The position numbers were made by a program, and so were the translations under genes. From Streptococcus oralis (GTDB taxonomy: Bacteria; Bacillota; Bacilli; Lactobacillales; Streptococcaceae), in assembly GCF_021497885.1 (NCBI RefSeq), contig NZ_CP046523.1, forward strand, positions 353,501 through 417,500: a stretch of 64,000 nt of DNA, in the 5' to 3' direction. Each line of letters starts with the position of its first letter. Within the stretch, counting starts at the first letter, position 1. This document shows positions 19,172 through 28,135 of the stretch, in pieces. The notes beneath the pieces are model-generated. The model ran no database searches, was not told where the DNA came from, and worked only from the letters and a program-made list of their open reading frames with translations.

Positions 19172-19218
19172 GTCTACTGAAAGGTAGGCTTTTTGAAATT
19201 TTTCCGAATAAATAGATA
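19168..19218 (+). repeat. Direct repeat / terminator copy 1 (after tmcAL)
   Basis: CTAAGTCTACTGAAAGGTAGGCTTTTT begins inside the tmcAL stop and forms the hairpin AGTCTAC/GTAGGCT with a T run, an intrinsic terminator. The same string recurs at 19812-19838 after yoeB and, with two changes, at 21829-21857. Similarity to copy 2 extends loosely for about 25 further bases (GAAATTTT...AATAAAT). Confidence 0.85.
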
Positions 19219-19243
19219 GAAAAGAAAAATCTTGTACAAGTTC

Positions 19244-19272
19244 CTGACAATTTCTTTCTTTTTGTGTATAAT
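19244..19272 (+). promoter_or_regulatory. Promoter of yefM-yoeB
   Basis: CTGACA (19244-19249), a 17-base spacer and TATAAT (19267-19272) with TG just upstream. This family of modules is autoregulated by the YefM/YoeB complex, so an operator is expected to overlap it. Confidence 0.8.
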
Positions 19273-19302
19273 AGTGGAAAAGAGGCAAAACGAGGTATGG
19301 TT

Positions 19303-19557
19303 ATGGAAGCAGTTCTTTACTCAACATTCCGAAATCATTTAAAGGACTATATGAAAAAGGTAAACGATGAATTTGAGCCTTTGACGGTGGTCAATAAAAA
19401 TCCTGATGAGGATATTGTTGTCCTTTCAAAGAGTGAGTGGGATAGTATTCAAGAAACCCTAAGAATCGCTCAAAATAAGGAACTTTCTGACAAGGTTTTG
19501 CTAGGACTGGCTCAAGTCCGTACTGGAAGCACTCAGGTGCATGTGATTGAGGAGTGA
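19303..19557 (+). CDS. yefM: Antitoxin of the YefM (Phd/YefM) family
   Basis: 84-residue antitoxin. The N-terminal half, EAVLYSTFRNHLKDYMKKVNDE, is the DNA-binding/dimer domain, and residues from about 55 on form the toxin-binding tail. LTVVNKNPDEDIVVLSKSEWDS is the usual Phd/YefM centre. ATG 19303 has GAGG 7 bases upstream; an in-frame ATG two codons earlier lies too close to a ribosome site. It ends 3 bases before yoeB. The sequence reads as the pneumococcal YefM. Confidence 0.93.
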   Translation: MEAVLYSTFRNHLKDYMKKVNDEFEPLTVVNKNPDEDIVVLSKSEWDSIQETLRIAQNKELSDKVLLGLAQVRTGSTQVHVIEE

Positions 19558-19560
19558 GGA

Positions 19561-19815
19561 ATGCTACTCAAGTTTACAGAAGATGCCTGGGCGGATTATT
19601 GTTACTGGCAAACTCAGGACAAGAAAGCATTAAAAAGAATCAACATGCTAATCAAGGATATTCAACGCGATCCTTTTGTAGGAATGGGGAAACCAGAACC
19701 ACTCAAGTATGACTATCAAGGAGCTTGGTCGCGGCGCATTGATGCAGAAAATCGCTTGATTTATATGATAGATGGAGATAGCGTGGCTTTCTTGTCCTTC
19801 AAAGATCACTACTAA
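19561..19815 (+). CDS. yoeB: mRNA interferase toxin YoeB
   Basis: RelE-superfamily ribosome-dependent endoribonuclease. The 84 residues keep the same numbering as E. coli YoeB at the catalytic positions: E46, R65, H83 and the C-terminal Y84 (FKDHY end). DAWADYCYWQTQDKK at the start and LKYDYQGAWSRRIDAENRL around the active site are characteristic. It appears active. A terminator copy identical to that behind tmcAL follows at once. Confidence 0.95.
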   Translation: MLLKFTEDAWADYCYWQTQDKKALKRINMLIKDIQRDPFVGMGKPEPLKYDYQGAWSRRIDAENRLIYMIDGDSVAFLSFKDHY

Positions 19816-19860
19816 GTCTACTGAAAGGTAGGCTTTTTATTTTAGAAATTTTAGCTAATA
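19812..19860 (+). repeat. Direct repeat / terminator copy 2 (after yoeB)
   Basis: Identical to copy 1 over the 27 bases CTAAGTCTAC...GGCTTTTT, starting inside the yoeB stop. Copies 1 and 2 bracket the toxin-antitoxin module exactly, as if it were inserted next to, or duplicated with, the tmcAL terminator. Confidence 0.85.
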
Positions 19861-19981
19861 AATTAAAGATAAAGCTGTTTGGAAAATGACAGATTTCATA
19901 AGTTAAAAATCCAGTGAAAAATTTTATTATAATAGCTAGATTCTTGTCCGTTGGATTCGCTTTATAACTCTTGTTTTGTGG

Positions 19982-19987
19982 TATAAT
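19982..19987 (+). promoter_or_regulatory. Extended -10 promoter of the broken hsdM
   Basis: TGTGGTATAAT, with TATAAT at 19982-19987, lies 36 bases before the hsdM ATG. The rest of the gap 19861-20023 is AT-rich and holds another -10-like TATAAT near 19928 but no gene. Confidence 0.6.
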
Positions 19988-20023
19988 GAGGAGAATTGTA
20001 AATCATAAAAACAGGGGAAGCAA

Positions 20024-20158
20024 ATGTCTAATTTTAAAGAAAAACTACCGATATTCCAGTCGAACGATGTTCAGATTTCAAATGTAGTCAATGCAGTTTG
20101 GTCGATTGCGAACACCTTGCGTGGAGCTTATCGTGCGGATAAGTATCGAGTGATGTAA
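20024..20158 (+). pseudogene. Type I restriction-modification methyltransferase HsdM, N-terminal fragment
   Basis: Forty-four codons read MSNFKEKLPIFQSNDVQIS followed by NAVWSIANTLRGAYRADKYR, the start of a type I R-M N6-adenine methyltransferase. The frame is then lost and stops two codons later. Immediately after, the DNA changes to a KilA-N coding sequence; the breakpoint lies in CGAG/TGATGTAATT, where both partners would encode a D/G-V-I. No hsdS or hsdR is present. This is the 5' relic of an R-M locus cut by illegitimate recombination. Confidence 0.8.
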
Positions 20159-20660
20159 TTAAAAATTGGATGAGAAGAAAAGATACAATTGAATTTCTTG
20201 GTTTATGGGAAAGCTTAAACAACATGAATTTCAATTCGACCGAATTAAATCGGAAGCTGGATATAATTCATTTACATTGTCTCCTAAGAAATGGGTAGAG
20301 AAAACTGGAGCAATCGGAATTATCTCAAAAGGTGGAGGATATGGTGGTGCATTTGCACATACAGATATTGCCTTTGAATTTGCTTCATGGATTTCTGCTG
20401 AATTTAAGATGTATGTAATTCAGGATTACAAAAGACTTAAGTCAGATGAGAATTCTAAGCTATCATTAGGCTGGAATTTGAATAGAGAAATTTCTAAGAT
20501 TAACTACAAAATTCATACAGATGCAATCAAAGAATATCTCTTAAAAGATCTTACCAACGAACAGTTGTCTTACAAGTATGCAAGTGAAGCAGATATGCTC
20601 AATGTTGTTTTATTTAACAAAAGAGCTAAACAGTGGCGTGAAGAAAATAAGAACAATTAG
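20152..20660 (+). pseudogene. KilA-N domain protein, 5'-truncated and frameshifted
   Basis: From 20152 one frame reads DVIKNWMRRKDTIEFLGLWESLNN, part of a KilA-N DNA-binding domain. Near 20235 the coding frame shifts, and continues as DRIKSEAGYNSFTLSPKKW, then GGTFAH-like GGAFAHTDIAFEFASWIS and LTNEQLSYKYASEADMLNVVLF to a stop at 20660. Compared with usual KilA-N proteins of about 250-280 residues, the N-terminus and the last third are missing. An ATG at 20205 would give a 151-residue product in the second frame, but the N-terminal residues would be out-of-frame noise. Fused upstream to the hsdM relic. Confidence 0.8.
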
Positions 20661-20742
20661 TACAACACTTGTAGTAGTTGCGGGAGTAAGTGCGGGTGTG
20701 CTTGGGGGGAAATTTGACTTTAAATTGCCTAAAAAGATTTAA
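20638..20742 (+). CDS. Possible small membrane peptide (34 residues)
   Basis: A GTG-initiated frame reads MKKIRTIS, then a Val/Gly/Ala-rich hydrophobic stretch (TTLVVVAGVSAGVLGG), then KFDFKLPKKI. Basic start, one membrane-length segment and a basic tail look like a small membrane peptide, but it overlaps the KilA-N end, has no clear ribosome site and may be only a relic of a longer gene. No family recognised. Confidence 0.25.
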   Translation: MKKIRTISTTLVVVAGVSAGVLGGKFDFKLPKKI

Positions 20743-20757
20743 TGGAGAATAATAAAT

Positions 20758-21522
20758 ATGAAGTTTAAAAATTATCTATTTGATTTATATCCTTATTTTC
20801 CCAAAGGTTTTTCATTAGATTATGATTATAGAAAGGATCCTGATGTATGTAGTAAGGCGTTGTACGATGATTTATGTGAGATGTTTTTTGATGATGATTC
20901 AAAAGAAAAACTTAAAATAACATCTGTATGTAATAAATGCCAAAACTTTGGAAAAGGAGATTTTTATACTTTATTTATTGATAAGGATAAGTATTTATTA
21001 TCAAGTGATTATATAGGAGCTTCTATTTATTGGGCAAAAGAGGCAGGATTAAACGACAGAATAATTTTAGATCATTTGAAAATTTCAAGAACAATAGGTG
21101 GACACATTCTTTTCCCTAGAGGTGGTGGAAAAGAAACCGTTAATCAGGCTAGAGGTGGAAAAAACGGATATTATGATCGTTTTGATTTAACACTATATGC
21201 TATAAAAGAATGGTTTGTGAGAAATAATAATTCAAAAATAGATTATGCTATAGAGAATTACCATGAATGGTTTGAACTATTTATTGATGATGATAATTGT
21301 AAAAATGGATTTAAGAACTTTGTCGAGTTTTTCAAGTTAGAAGGATTTATATATGAGCAAAATAAAATTATAGATTTAATTAAATCAGATTTAGAGAACA
21401 ATCAGGTTGTCTTTTTAGATAAAGAAGATATTTCGATTGCTAGCACAGAAGAAGAATATATAAGATATATGAAAAATCTTAATATCATTATTCTAGAAAG
21501 AACTAAAAAAATATTATTATAA
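20758..21522 (+). CDS. Hypothetical protein, possibly DUF6994-like
   Basis: 254-residue soluble protein, very AT-rich. It contains ISRTIGGHILFPRGGGKETVNQARGG, GYYDRFDLTLYAIKEWF and the acidic C-terminal STEEEYIRYMKNL. From memory these features fit the DUF6994 family of uncharacterised proteins common in streptococcal accessory regions; this could not be checked. Segments match in order a second, more diverged protein at 48942-49721. GGAGAATAA precedes the ATG. It lies between the KilA-N relic and a recombinase fragment, which suggests cargo of a decayed mobile element. Function unknown. Confidence 0.7.
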   Translation: MKFKNYLFDLYPYFPKGFSLDYDYRKDPDVCSKALYDDLCEMFFDDDSKEKLKITSVCNKCQNFGKGDFYTLFIDKDKYLLSSDYIGASIYWAKEAGLNDRIILDHLKISRTIGGHILFPRGGGKETVNQARGGKNGYYDRFDLTLYAIKEWFVRNNNSKIDYAIENYHEWFELFIDDDNCKNGFKNFVEFFKLEGFIYEQNKIIDLIKSDLENNQVVFLDKEDISIASTEEEYIRYMKNLNIIILERTKKILL

Positions 21523-21621
21523 AGATTTCAGCACCAGTTAAATAAAATGTGCGTTTTCTTTATCAAAAAAATTAATAAAAGAGGTTACCAAGAGGGATAA
21601 ATTTTTACTATTAAAGTGTAG

Positions 21622-21840
21622 GGGGAATTTATCCTTTTTGCTTTTGAGGTAGAAGAGAAATCTATTGAATTATCCTATGAATATGTAGATGATGGATATA
21701 GTGGTTTTAATTTTGAGCGGCCAAATTTTAAGAATATGATTGATGACCTGAATAAAGGAAAGTTTTCTATCATTATGGTAAAAGATTTATCTCGTTTCGG
21801 CAGAGTACCCATTAGAATAGAATCAAACAAAGTCTACTGA
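21622..21840 (+). pseudogene. Serine recombinase fragment fused to a duplicated tmcAL tail
   Basis: An open frame without a start codon reads YEYVDDGYSGFNFERPNF, then NMIDDLNKGKFSIIMVKDLSRFGR, which is the N-terminal catalytic region of large serine recombinases of Tn916/TndX-type elements (D-G-x-S-G and K-D-L-S-R-F-G-R). Directly after RFGR it continues in frame as VPIRIESN, the exact C-terminus of tmcAL, and then KVY-stop. The catalytic serine region and the whole C-terminal DNA-binding part are missing. The joint lies in the shared F-G-R codons, implying recombination at short homology. Confidence 0.8.
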
Positions 21841-21857
21841 GAGGTAGGCTTTTTACT
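21829..21857 (+). repeat. Direct repeat / terminator copy 3 (right end of the island)
   Basis: CAAAGTCTACTGAGAGGTAGGCTTTTT, two or three differences from copies 1 and 2. Together with the preceding coding tail it makes a stretch of about 60 bases similar to 19136-19195, with roughly seven mismatches. It marks the right boundary of the accessory segment before the rny promoter. Confidence 0.85.
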
Positions 21858-21934
21858 TTTTTAGAGATAGAAAGTTTGCATAAAAAAAATGAGGAATTTG
21901 GCCAAAATTCAATAGAATATATTCCATTTAAGGT

Positions 21935-21963
21935 TTGTGAAAATCGGTTTTTTATGATAGAAT
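21935..21963 (+). promoter_or_regulatory. Promoter of rny
   Basis: TTGTGA (21935-21940), a 17-base spacer and TAGAAT (21958-21963), the latter preceded by TGA as an extended -10. Confidence 0.75.
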
Positions 21964-22011
21964 ATTAAAGAATGTATGTCATTCGATAAACAAATTTAAT
22001 GAGGTAAAAAC

Positions 22012-23625
22012 ATGGAAATCATGACACTTGCGATTGCTGTTTTTGCCGTCATCATTGGTTTAGTCATTGGATATGTCAGCATCTCAGCTAAGATGAAATC
22101 ATCACAAGAGGCTGCAGAGTTGATGCTTCTAAATGCTGAACAAGAAGCAACTAATTTACGAGGACAAGCTGAGCGCGAAGCGGATTTATTGCTAAACGAA
22201 GCCAAGAGCGAAAGCAAGTCTCTTAAAAAAGAAGCACTATTGGAGGCCAAAGAGGAAGCCAGAAAATACCGTGAAGAAGTGGACGCTGAATTTAAGTCAG
22301 AACGTCAGGAGCTCAAGCAAATTGAAAGTCGTTTGACGGAGAGAGCTACGAGCCTTGACCGTAAAGACGACAATTTGACGAACAAAGAAAAAACACTTGA
22401 ACAAAAAGAACAAAGTATTTCTGATAGAGCAAAAAACCTTGATGCACGTGAAGAGCAATTAGAGGAAGTCGAAAGACAAAAAGAAGCTGAACTTGAACGT
22501 ATCGGCTCCCTTTCCCAAACTGAGGCTCGAGATATTATCTTGGCTCAAACAGAGGAAAACTTAACTAAGGAAATTGCTAGCCGCATTCGTGAGGCAGAGC
22601 AAGAGGTCAAGGAACGTTCAGATAAGATCGCGAAAGATATCTTGGTTCAGGCTATGCAGCGTATCGCTGGTGAGTATGTAGCGGAGTCAACAAACTCTAC
22701 AGTTCACCTACCAGACGATACCATGAAGGGACGCATTATCGGTCGTGAAGGACGCAATATTCGTACCTTTGAAAGTTTGACAGGGGTCGATGTTATCATC
22801 GACGATACGCCAGAAGTGGTGACCTTGTCAGGATTTGATCCGATTCGTCGTGAAATTGCTCGTATGACCATGGAAATGTTGCTCAAGGATGGCCGTATCC
22901 ACCCAGCTCGTATCGAGGAGTTGGTGGAGAAAAACCGTCGGGAGATTGACAACAAAATCCGTGAATACGGTGAGGCTGCTGCCTATGAGATTGGTGCGCC
23001 AAACCTCCATCCAGACTTGATGAAGATCATGGGACGTTTGCAGTTCCGTACTTCATATGGACAAAATGTCTTGCGTCATTCGATTGAGGTTGCTAAGTTA
23101 TCTGGTATCATCGCGAGTGAACTTGGTGAAAATGCAGCTCTTGCCCGTCGTGCTGGCTTCCTTCATGACATCGGGAAAGCCATTGACCGCGAGGTTGAAG
23201 GTAGCCACGTTGAGATTGGTACGGAGTTGGCTCGTAAGTACAAGGAACACCCAGTTGTGGTGAATACTATTGCTAGCCACCACGGTGATGTCGAAGCTGA
23301 AAGCGTCATTGCAGTGATCGTTGCTGCAGCAGATGCCTTGAGCGCAGCGCGTCCAGGTGCTCGTAGTGAATCTCTTGAAAGCTATATCAAGCGTCTCCAT
23401 GATTTGGAAGAAATCGCCAATGGCTTTGAAGGCGTGCAAAATAGCTTTGCCCTTCAAGCAGGACGTGAGATCCGTATCATGGTTAATCCAGGACGAATCA
23501 AAGACGACAAAGTCACAATCTTGGCTCACAAGGTTCGTGAGAAAATTGAAAACAATCTCGATTACCCAGGAAATATCAAGGTAACCGTGATCCGCGAACT
23601 TCGTGCAGTAGATTATGCTAAATAA
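22012..23625 (+). CDS. rny: Ribonuclease Y
   Basis: Membrane-anchored endoribonuclease that starts bulk mRNA decay in Firmicutes. The 537-residue protein has an N-terminal membrane helix (about 5-25), a long charged coiled coil (about 30-210), a KH domain with [15 protein letters not shown] from about 239 and an HD domain with LHDIGKA at about 384-390. The C-terminus ends [13 protein letters not shown] as usual for the family. Its own promoter and terminator make it monocistronic. The accessory island immediately upstream does not touch its promoter. Confidence 0.98.
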   Translation: MEIMTLAIAVFAVIIGLVIGYVSISAKMKSSQEAAELMLLNAEQEATNLRGQAEREADLLLNEAKSESKSLKKEALLEAKEEARKYREEVDAEFKSERQELKQIESRLTERATSLDRKDDNLTNKEKTLEQKEQSISDRAKNLDAREEQLEEVERQKEAELERIGSLSQTEARDIILAQTEENLTKEIASRIREAEQEVKERSDKIAKDILVQAMQRIAGEYVAESTNSTVHLPDDTMKGRIIGREGRNIRTFESLTGVDVIIDDTPEVVTLSGFDPIRREIARMTMEMLLKDGRIHPARIEELVEKNRREIDNKIREYGEAAAYEIGAPNLHPDLMKIMGRLQFRTSYGQNVLRHSIEVAKLSGIIASELGENAALARRAGFLHDIGKAIDREVEGSHVEIGTELARKYKEHPVVVNTIASHHGDVEAESVIAVIVAAADALSAARPGARSESLESYIKRLHDLEEIANGFEGVQNSFALQAGREIRIMVNPGRIKDDKVTILAHKVREKIENNLDYPGNIKVTVIRELRAVDYAK

Positions 23626-23628
23626 ATA

Positions 23629-23661
23629 AAAAAGAGCAGTTGAAATATTACTGCTTTTTTG
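23629..23661 (+). terminator. Intrinsic terminator after rny
   Basis: AAAAGAGCAGT pairs with ACTGCTTTTTT around a nine-base loop, with a T run. Confidence 0.85.
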
Positions 23662-23693
23662 TTACACTAGATAGAAAGACTGTAGGAGGATAA

Positions 23694-24386
<693 letters not shown>

Positions 24387-24410
24387 ACTATAGGAAACAG
24401 GTACAAGCAA

Positions 24411-24725
24411 ATGATGTTAAAACCCTCTATCGATACCTTGCTGGACAAGGTACCATCAAAATATTCACTCGTAATCTTAGAGGCAAAACGTGCCCACGAA
24501 CTAGAAGCAGGTGCGCCAGCTACTCAAGAGTTTAAGTCCGAAAAATCAACTCTTCGCGCTTTGGAAGAAATCGAGTCAGGAAACGTTACGATTCACCCAG
24601 ATCCAGAAGGAAAACGTGAAGCGGTTCGTCTCCGTATCGAAGAAGAAAAACGCCGCAAAGAAGAAGAAGAAAAGAAAATCAAAGAGCAAATCGCTAAAGA
24701 AAAAGAAGATGGTGAAAAAATTTAA
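24411..24725 (+). CDS. rpoZ: DNA-directed RNA polymerase omega subunit
   Basis: Small subunit that assists beta' folding. The 104-residue protein begins [21 protein letters not shown] and has [13 protein letters not shown], the omega signature. The C-terminal third is an unusually long Glu/Lys-rich tail ([13 protein letters not shown]), as in pneumococcal RpoZ. 24 bases after gmk and 65 before priA. Confidence 0.97.
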   Translation: MMLKPSIDTLLDKVPSKYSLVILEAKRAHELEAGAPATQEFKSEKSTLRALEEIESGNVTIHPDPEGKREAVRLRIEEEKRRKEEEEKKIKEQIAKEKEDGEKI

Positions 24726-24790
24726 GGTTGGGGGGACTCAATCTTATTTTTTCTATTGCAAGAATTTACTGACAAGGAGGAGGTGAGAAG

Positions 24791-27187
24791 ATGGCGATCG
24801 CAAAGATTATCGTGGATGTTCCCCTGATGCAGACGGACCAGCCTTATAGCTACAAGATCCCTGAGGAATTTGTAGACATGCTGGAAGCCGGTATGAGGGT
24901 CCATGTACCCTTCGGTAAGGGCAATCGTTTGATCCAAGGGATTGTGCTAGGCTTGGAGTCCCAGTCGGATGAAGAAGTGGCAGTTCAGAACCTGAAAGAG
25001 ATTGCAGAAGTCCTAGACTTTTCGCCCGTATTGACTCAGGAGCAACTCTGGCTGGCTGAGGAGCTTCGAAAGTCTGTCTTTTCTTACAAAATATCCATTC
25101 TAAAAGCCATGCTTCCAGGATTTTTAAACTCCAGCTATGATAAGATTCTCTATCCTTTAGAAGGTCTAAGTCAGGCAGACAAAGAGCGCTTGTTTGGTTC
25201 TGAAGATTCGTTAGCTTTTTCTTCTCTAGATCTTGCTAAGCAGGCAGAAATGATGGGCTTGACCAGAAAAGGTCTGCTCCGCTTAGAGTATCAGGCAGTT
25301 GATCAAAAGAAGGTCAAGACCCAGTCTTGGTATGAGGTCCATGTTGAGCGATTAGAAGAAATTGAGATTTCTGCTCGTGCTAAGAAAAAGGCAGAGCTAA
25401 GAGATTATTTGCTTGCTCATACAGAAAGTGCTCCTCTGTCTAGCTTGTTAGAGTCTTACTCGCGGGAGCAAGTTAACTTCTTTGTGGATCAAGGAGCTTT
25501 AACTCTAGTCCAAAAGGAAGTGCAACGCTCAGCCGCTTATTTCGAGGGTATTGAAGCCAGCCAACCTTTGGAATTGAATCCGGAGCAAAGACAGGCGCGT
25601 GATGCCGTTGTTAGTGCTATTGGTAGTCAACAGCCTCCATTCCTCCTTCAAGGGATTACAGGGAGTGGGAAAACGGAGGTATACTTACAGATCATCCAAG
25701 GAGCCTTGGACAAGGGTAAGACAGCTATTTTACTGGTTCCTGAGATTTCTCTGACGCCACAGATGACGGAGCGTTTTATTGCTCGATTTGGTGAGAAAGT
25801 AGCCATTCTCCACTCAGGCCTATCCAATGGTGAGAAGTACGACGAATGGCGCAAGGTTGAGCGTGGCGATGCTCAGGTTGTTGTTGGCGCTCGATCAGCT
25901 ATCTTTGCTCCTTTGAAAAATCTGGGTGTCATCATTATCGATGAAGAACATGAGGCTAGTTACAAGCAAGACAGCAATCCACGTTATCATGCTAGAGAGG
26001 TCGCCATTCTACGGGCCCAGTACAATCAAGCTGCCCTGGTCCTTGGTTCGGCGACACCGAGCTTAGAAAGCCGTGCGAGGGCTGGAAAAGGCGTCTATCA
26101 CCACTTACGTCTGACCCAACGAGCCAATCCTTTGGCTACGATTCCAGAGGTTCAAGTGATTGACTTTCGGGACTATATCGGACAAAATGAGACATCAAAC
26201 TTTACCCCTCCTTTGCTAGAAGCTATCCAAGACCGACTGGATAAAAAAGAGCAGGTAGTCCTTATGCTCAACCGTCGGGGCTATTCTAGCTTTGTTATGT
26301 GTCGGGAGTGTGGGACTGTGGATACTTGTCCCAACTGTGACATTTCTCTCACTCTGCACATGGATACCAAGACTATGAACTGCCATTATTGTGGTTATTC
26401 TAAGGAAATTCCTCATGTCTGTCCCAACTGTCAGAGCAGCAGTATTCGTTACTATGGTACGGGAACTCAGAAAGCCTACGATGAGCTAGCAGAACTCTTT
26501 CCTCGGGCCCGCATTCTGCGGATGGATGTGGATACGACCCGTAGGAAAGGCAGTCACCAAGCTCTTCTTGACCAGTTTGGTCAAGGGGAAGCGGATATCT
26601 TGCTAGGAACCCAGATGATTGCCAAGGGCTTGGATTTTCCAAATGTGACCTTGGTCGGAGTGCTCAATGCAGATACAGCTTTGAATCTACCAGATTTTCG
26701 TTCTTCTGAGAGAACCTTCCAACTCTTGACCCAGGTGGCAGGACGGGCAGGTCGAGCGGAGAAAGCAGGTCAGGTCTTGATCCAGTCTTATAATCCTGAG
26801 CACTATGCCATTCGTTTTGCAAAAGATCAGGATTATGAAGGCTTTTATGCTTATGAAATGAATATCAGGCGCCAACTCGGTTACCCGCCTTATTATTTCA
26901 CTATTGGGATTACCCTCTCTCACAAGAAAGAAGAAGAGGTTGTCAAACGTGCCTATGAAGTCATGGGGATTTTGCGCTCAGGTTTATCGGAAACTAGTAA
27001 AATCCTGGGTCCAACGCCCAAGCCCATTGCCCGTACCCACAACCTTTATCATTACCAGATTTTGATTAAATACCGTTTAGAAGATGAGCTGGGTCCAACC
27101 CTCAATCAGGTCTTGACCTTGACTCAAGAACGGGAAAATAGCGAGCTTCGTCTCAGCATTGACCACGAACCGCAACAATTTTTATAA
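24791..27187 (+). CDS. priA: Primosomal protein N' (replication restart helicase PriA)
   Basis: SF2 3'-5' DNA helicase that reloads the replisome at stalled forks. 798 residues: an N-terminal 3'-DNA-binding domain (about 1-105), Walker A GITGSGKTEVY near 288-298, DEEH motif II near 384-387, and a zinc-binding insertion with paired cysteine motifs CRECGTVDTCPNC (from about 504) and CHYCGYSKEIPHVCPNC (from about 530). GRAGR, motif VI, lies near residue 652. AAGGAGGAGG is present before ATG. 12 bases separate it from fmt. Confidence 0.98.
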   Translation: MAIAKIIVDVPLMQTDQPYSYKIPEEFVDMLEAGMRVHVPFGKGNRLIQGIVLGLESQSDEEVAVQNLKEIAEVLDFSPVLTQEQLWLAEELRKSVFSYKISILKAMLPGFLNSSYDKILYPLEGLSQADKERLFGSEDSLAFSSLDLAKQAEMMGLTRKGLLRLEYQAVDQKKVKTQSWYEVHVERLEEIEISARAKKKAELRDYLLAHTESAPLSSLLESYSREQVNFFVDQGALTLVQKEVQRSAAYFEGIEASQPLELNPEQRQARDAVVSAIGSQQPPFLLQGITGSGKTEVYLQIIQGALDKGKTAILLVPEISLTPQMTERFIARFGEKVAILHSGLSNGEKYDEWRKVERGDAQVVVGARSAIFAPLKNLGVIIIDEEHEASYKQDSNPRYHAREVAILRAQYNQAALVLGSATPSLESRARAGKGVYHHLRLTQRANPLATIPEVQVIDFRDYIGQNETSNFTPPLLEAIQDRLDKKEQVVLMLNRRGYSSFVMCRECGTVDTCPNCDISLTLHMDTKTMNCHYCGYSKEIPHVCPNCQSSSIRYYGTGTQKAYDELAELFPRARILRMDVDTTRRKGSHQALLDQFGQGEADILLGTQMIAKGLDFPNVTLVGVLNADTALNLPDFRSSERTFQLLTQVAGRAGRAEKAGQVLIQSYNPEHYAIRFAKDQDYEGFYAYEMNIRRQLGYPPYYFTIGITLSHKKEEEVVKRAYEVMGILRSGLSETSKILGPTPKPIARTHNLYHYQILIKYRLEDELGPTLNQVLTLTQERENSELRLSIDHEPQQFL

Positions 27188-27199
27188 GAAGGAGAAGAA

Positions 27200-28135
27200 A
27201 TGACAAAACTAATCTTTATGGGAACCCCTGATTTTTCAGCGACAGTTTTGAAGGGTTTGTTATCAGATGATCGTTACGAGATTCTAGCAGTTGTGACCCA
27301 GCCAGACCGCGCTGTCGGCCGTAAAAAAGTGATCCAAGAAACCCCAGTCAAGCAGGCTGCCAAAGAAGCAGGTCTTCCTATCTACCAACCAGAAAAATTA
27401 TCTGGAAGCCCAGAGCTGGAAGCTATCATGAATTTGGGGGCTGATGGGATTGTGACCGCTGCTTTTGGACAATTTCTCCCAAGTAAACTTCTTGATAGCA
27501 TGGACTTTGCGGTCAACGTTCACGCATCTCTCCTTCCTAAACACCGTGGTGGTGCGCCTATTCATTATGCCTTGATTCAAGGGGATGAGGAAGCTGGTGT
27601 GACTATCATGGAAATGGTTAAAGAAATGGATGCAGGAGATATGATTTCTCGCCGCAGTATTCCCATCACAGATGAAGACAATGTCGGGACCTTGTTTGAA
27701 AAATTGGCGATCGTTGGTCGTGATTTGCTTTTGGATACCTTACCTGCCTATACTGCTGGGGAGATCAAACCTGTGCCTCAGGACCCAAGTCAAGTCACTT
27801 TCTCGCCAAATATCAAGCCAGAGGAAGAGAAACTCGATTGGACTAAAACCAACCGCCAACTCTTCAACCAAATCCGCGGAATGAACCCATGGCCTGTTGC
27901 CCATACTTTTCTCAAAGGCGACCGCTTTAAGATCTATGAAGCCCTACCTGTAGAAGGTCAGGGAAATCCAGGTGAGATCCTCTCTATTGGCAAGAAAGAA
28001 TTGATCGTCGCAACGGCTGAAGGAGCTCTATCTCTCAAACAAGTGCAGCCAGCAGGCAAGCCTAAGATGGATATTGCTTCCTTCCTCAACGGAGTTGGAC
28101 GGACATTGACAGTAGGAGAACGATTTGGTGACTAA
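27200..28135 (+). CDS. fmt: Methionyl-tRNA formyltransferase
   Basis: Formylates initiator Met-tRNA using 10-formyl-THF. 311 residues, with the formyltransferase catalytic region [17 protein letters not shown] at about 106-122 and the downstream [20 protein letters not shown] that contains the catalytic Asp. The C-terminal OB-like domain covers residues from about 205. Its stop overlaps the GTG start of rsmB (GGTGACTAA). Confidence 0.98.
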   Translation: MTKLIFMGTPDFSATVLKGLLSDDRYEILAVVTQPDRAVGRKKVIQETPVKQAAKEAGLPIYQPEKLSGSPELEAIMNLGADGIVTAAFGQFLPSKLLDSMDFAVNVHASLLPKHRGGAPIHYALIQGDEEAGVTIMEMVKEMDAGDMISRRSIPITDEDNVGTLFEKLAIVGRDLLLDTLPAYTAGEIKPVPQDPSQVTFSPNIKPEEEKLDWTKTNRQLFNQIRGMNPWPVAHTFLKGDRFKIYEALPVEGQGNPGEILSIGKKELIVATAEGALSLKQVQPAGKPKMDIASFLNGVGRTLTVGERFGD

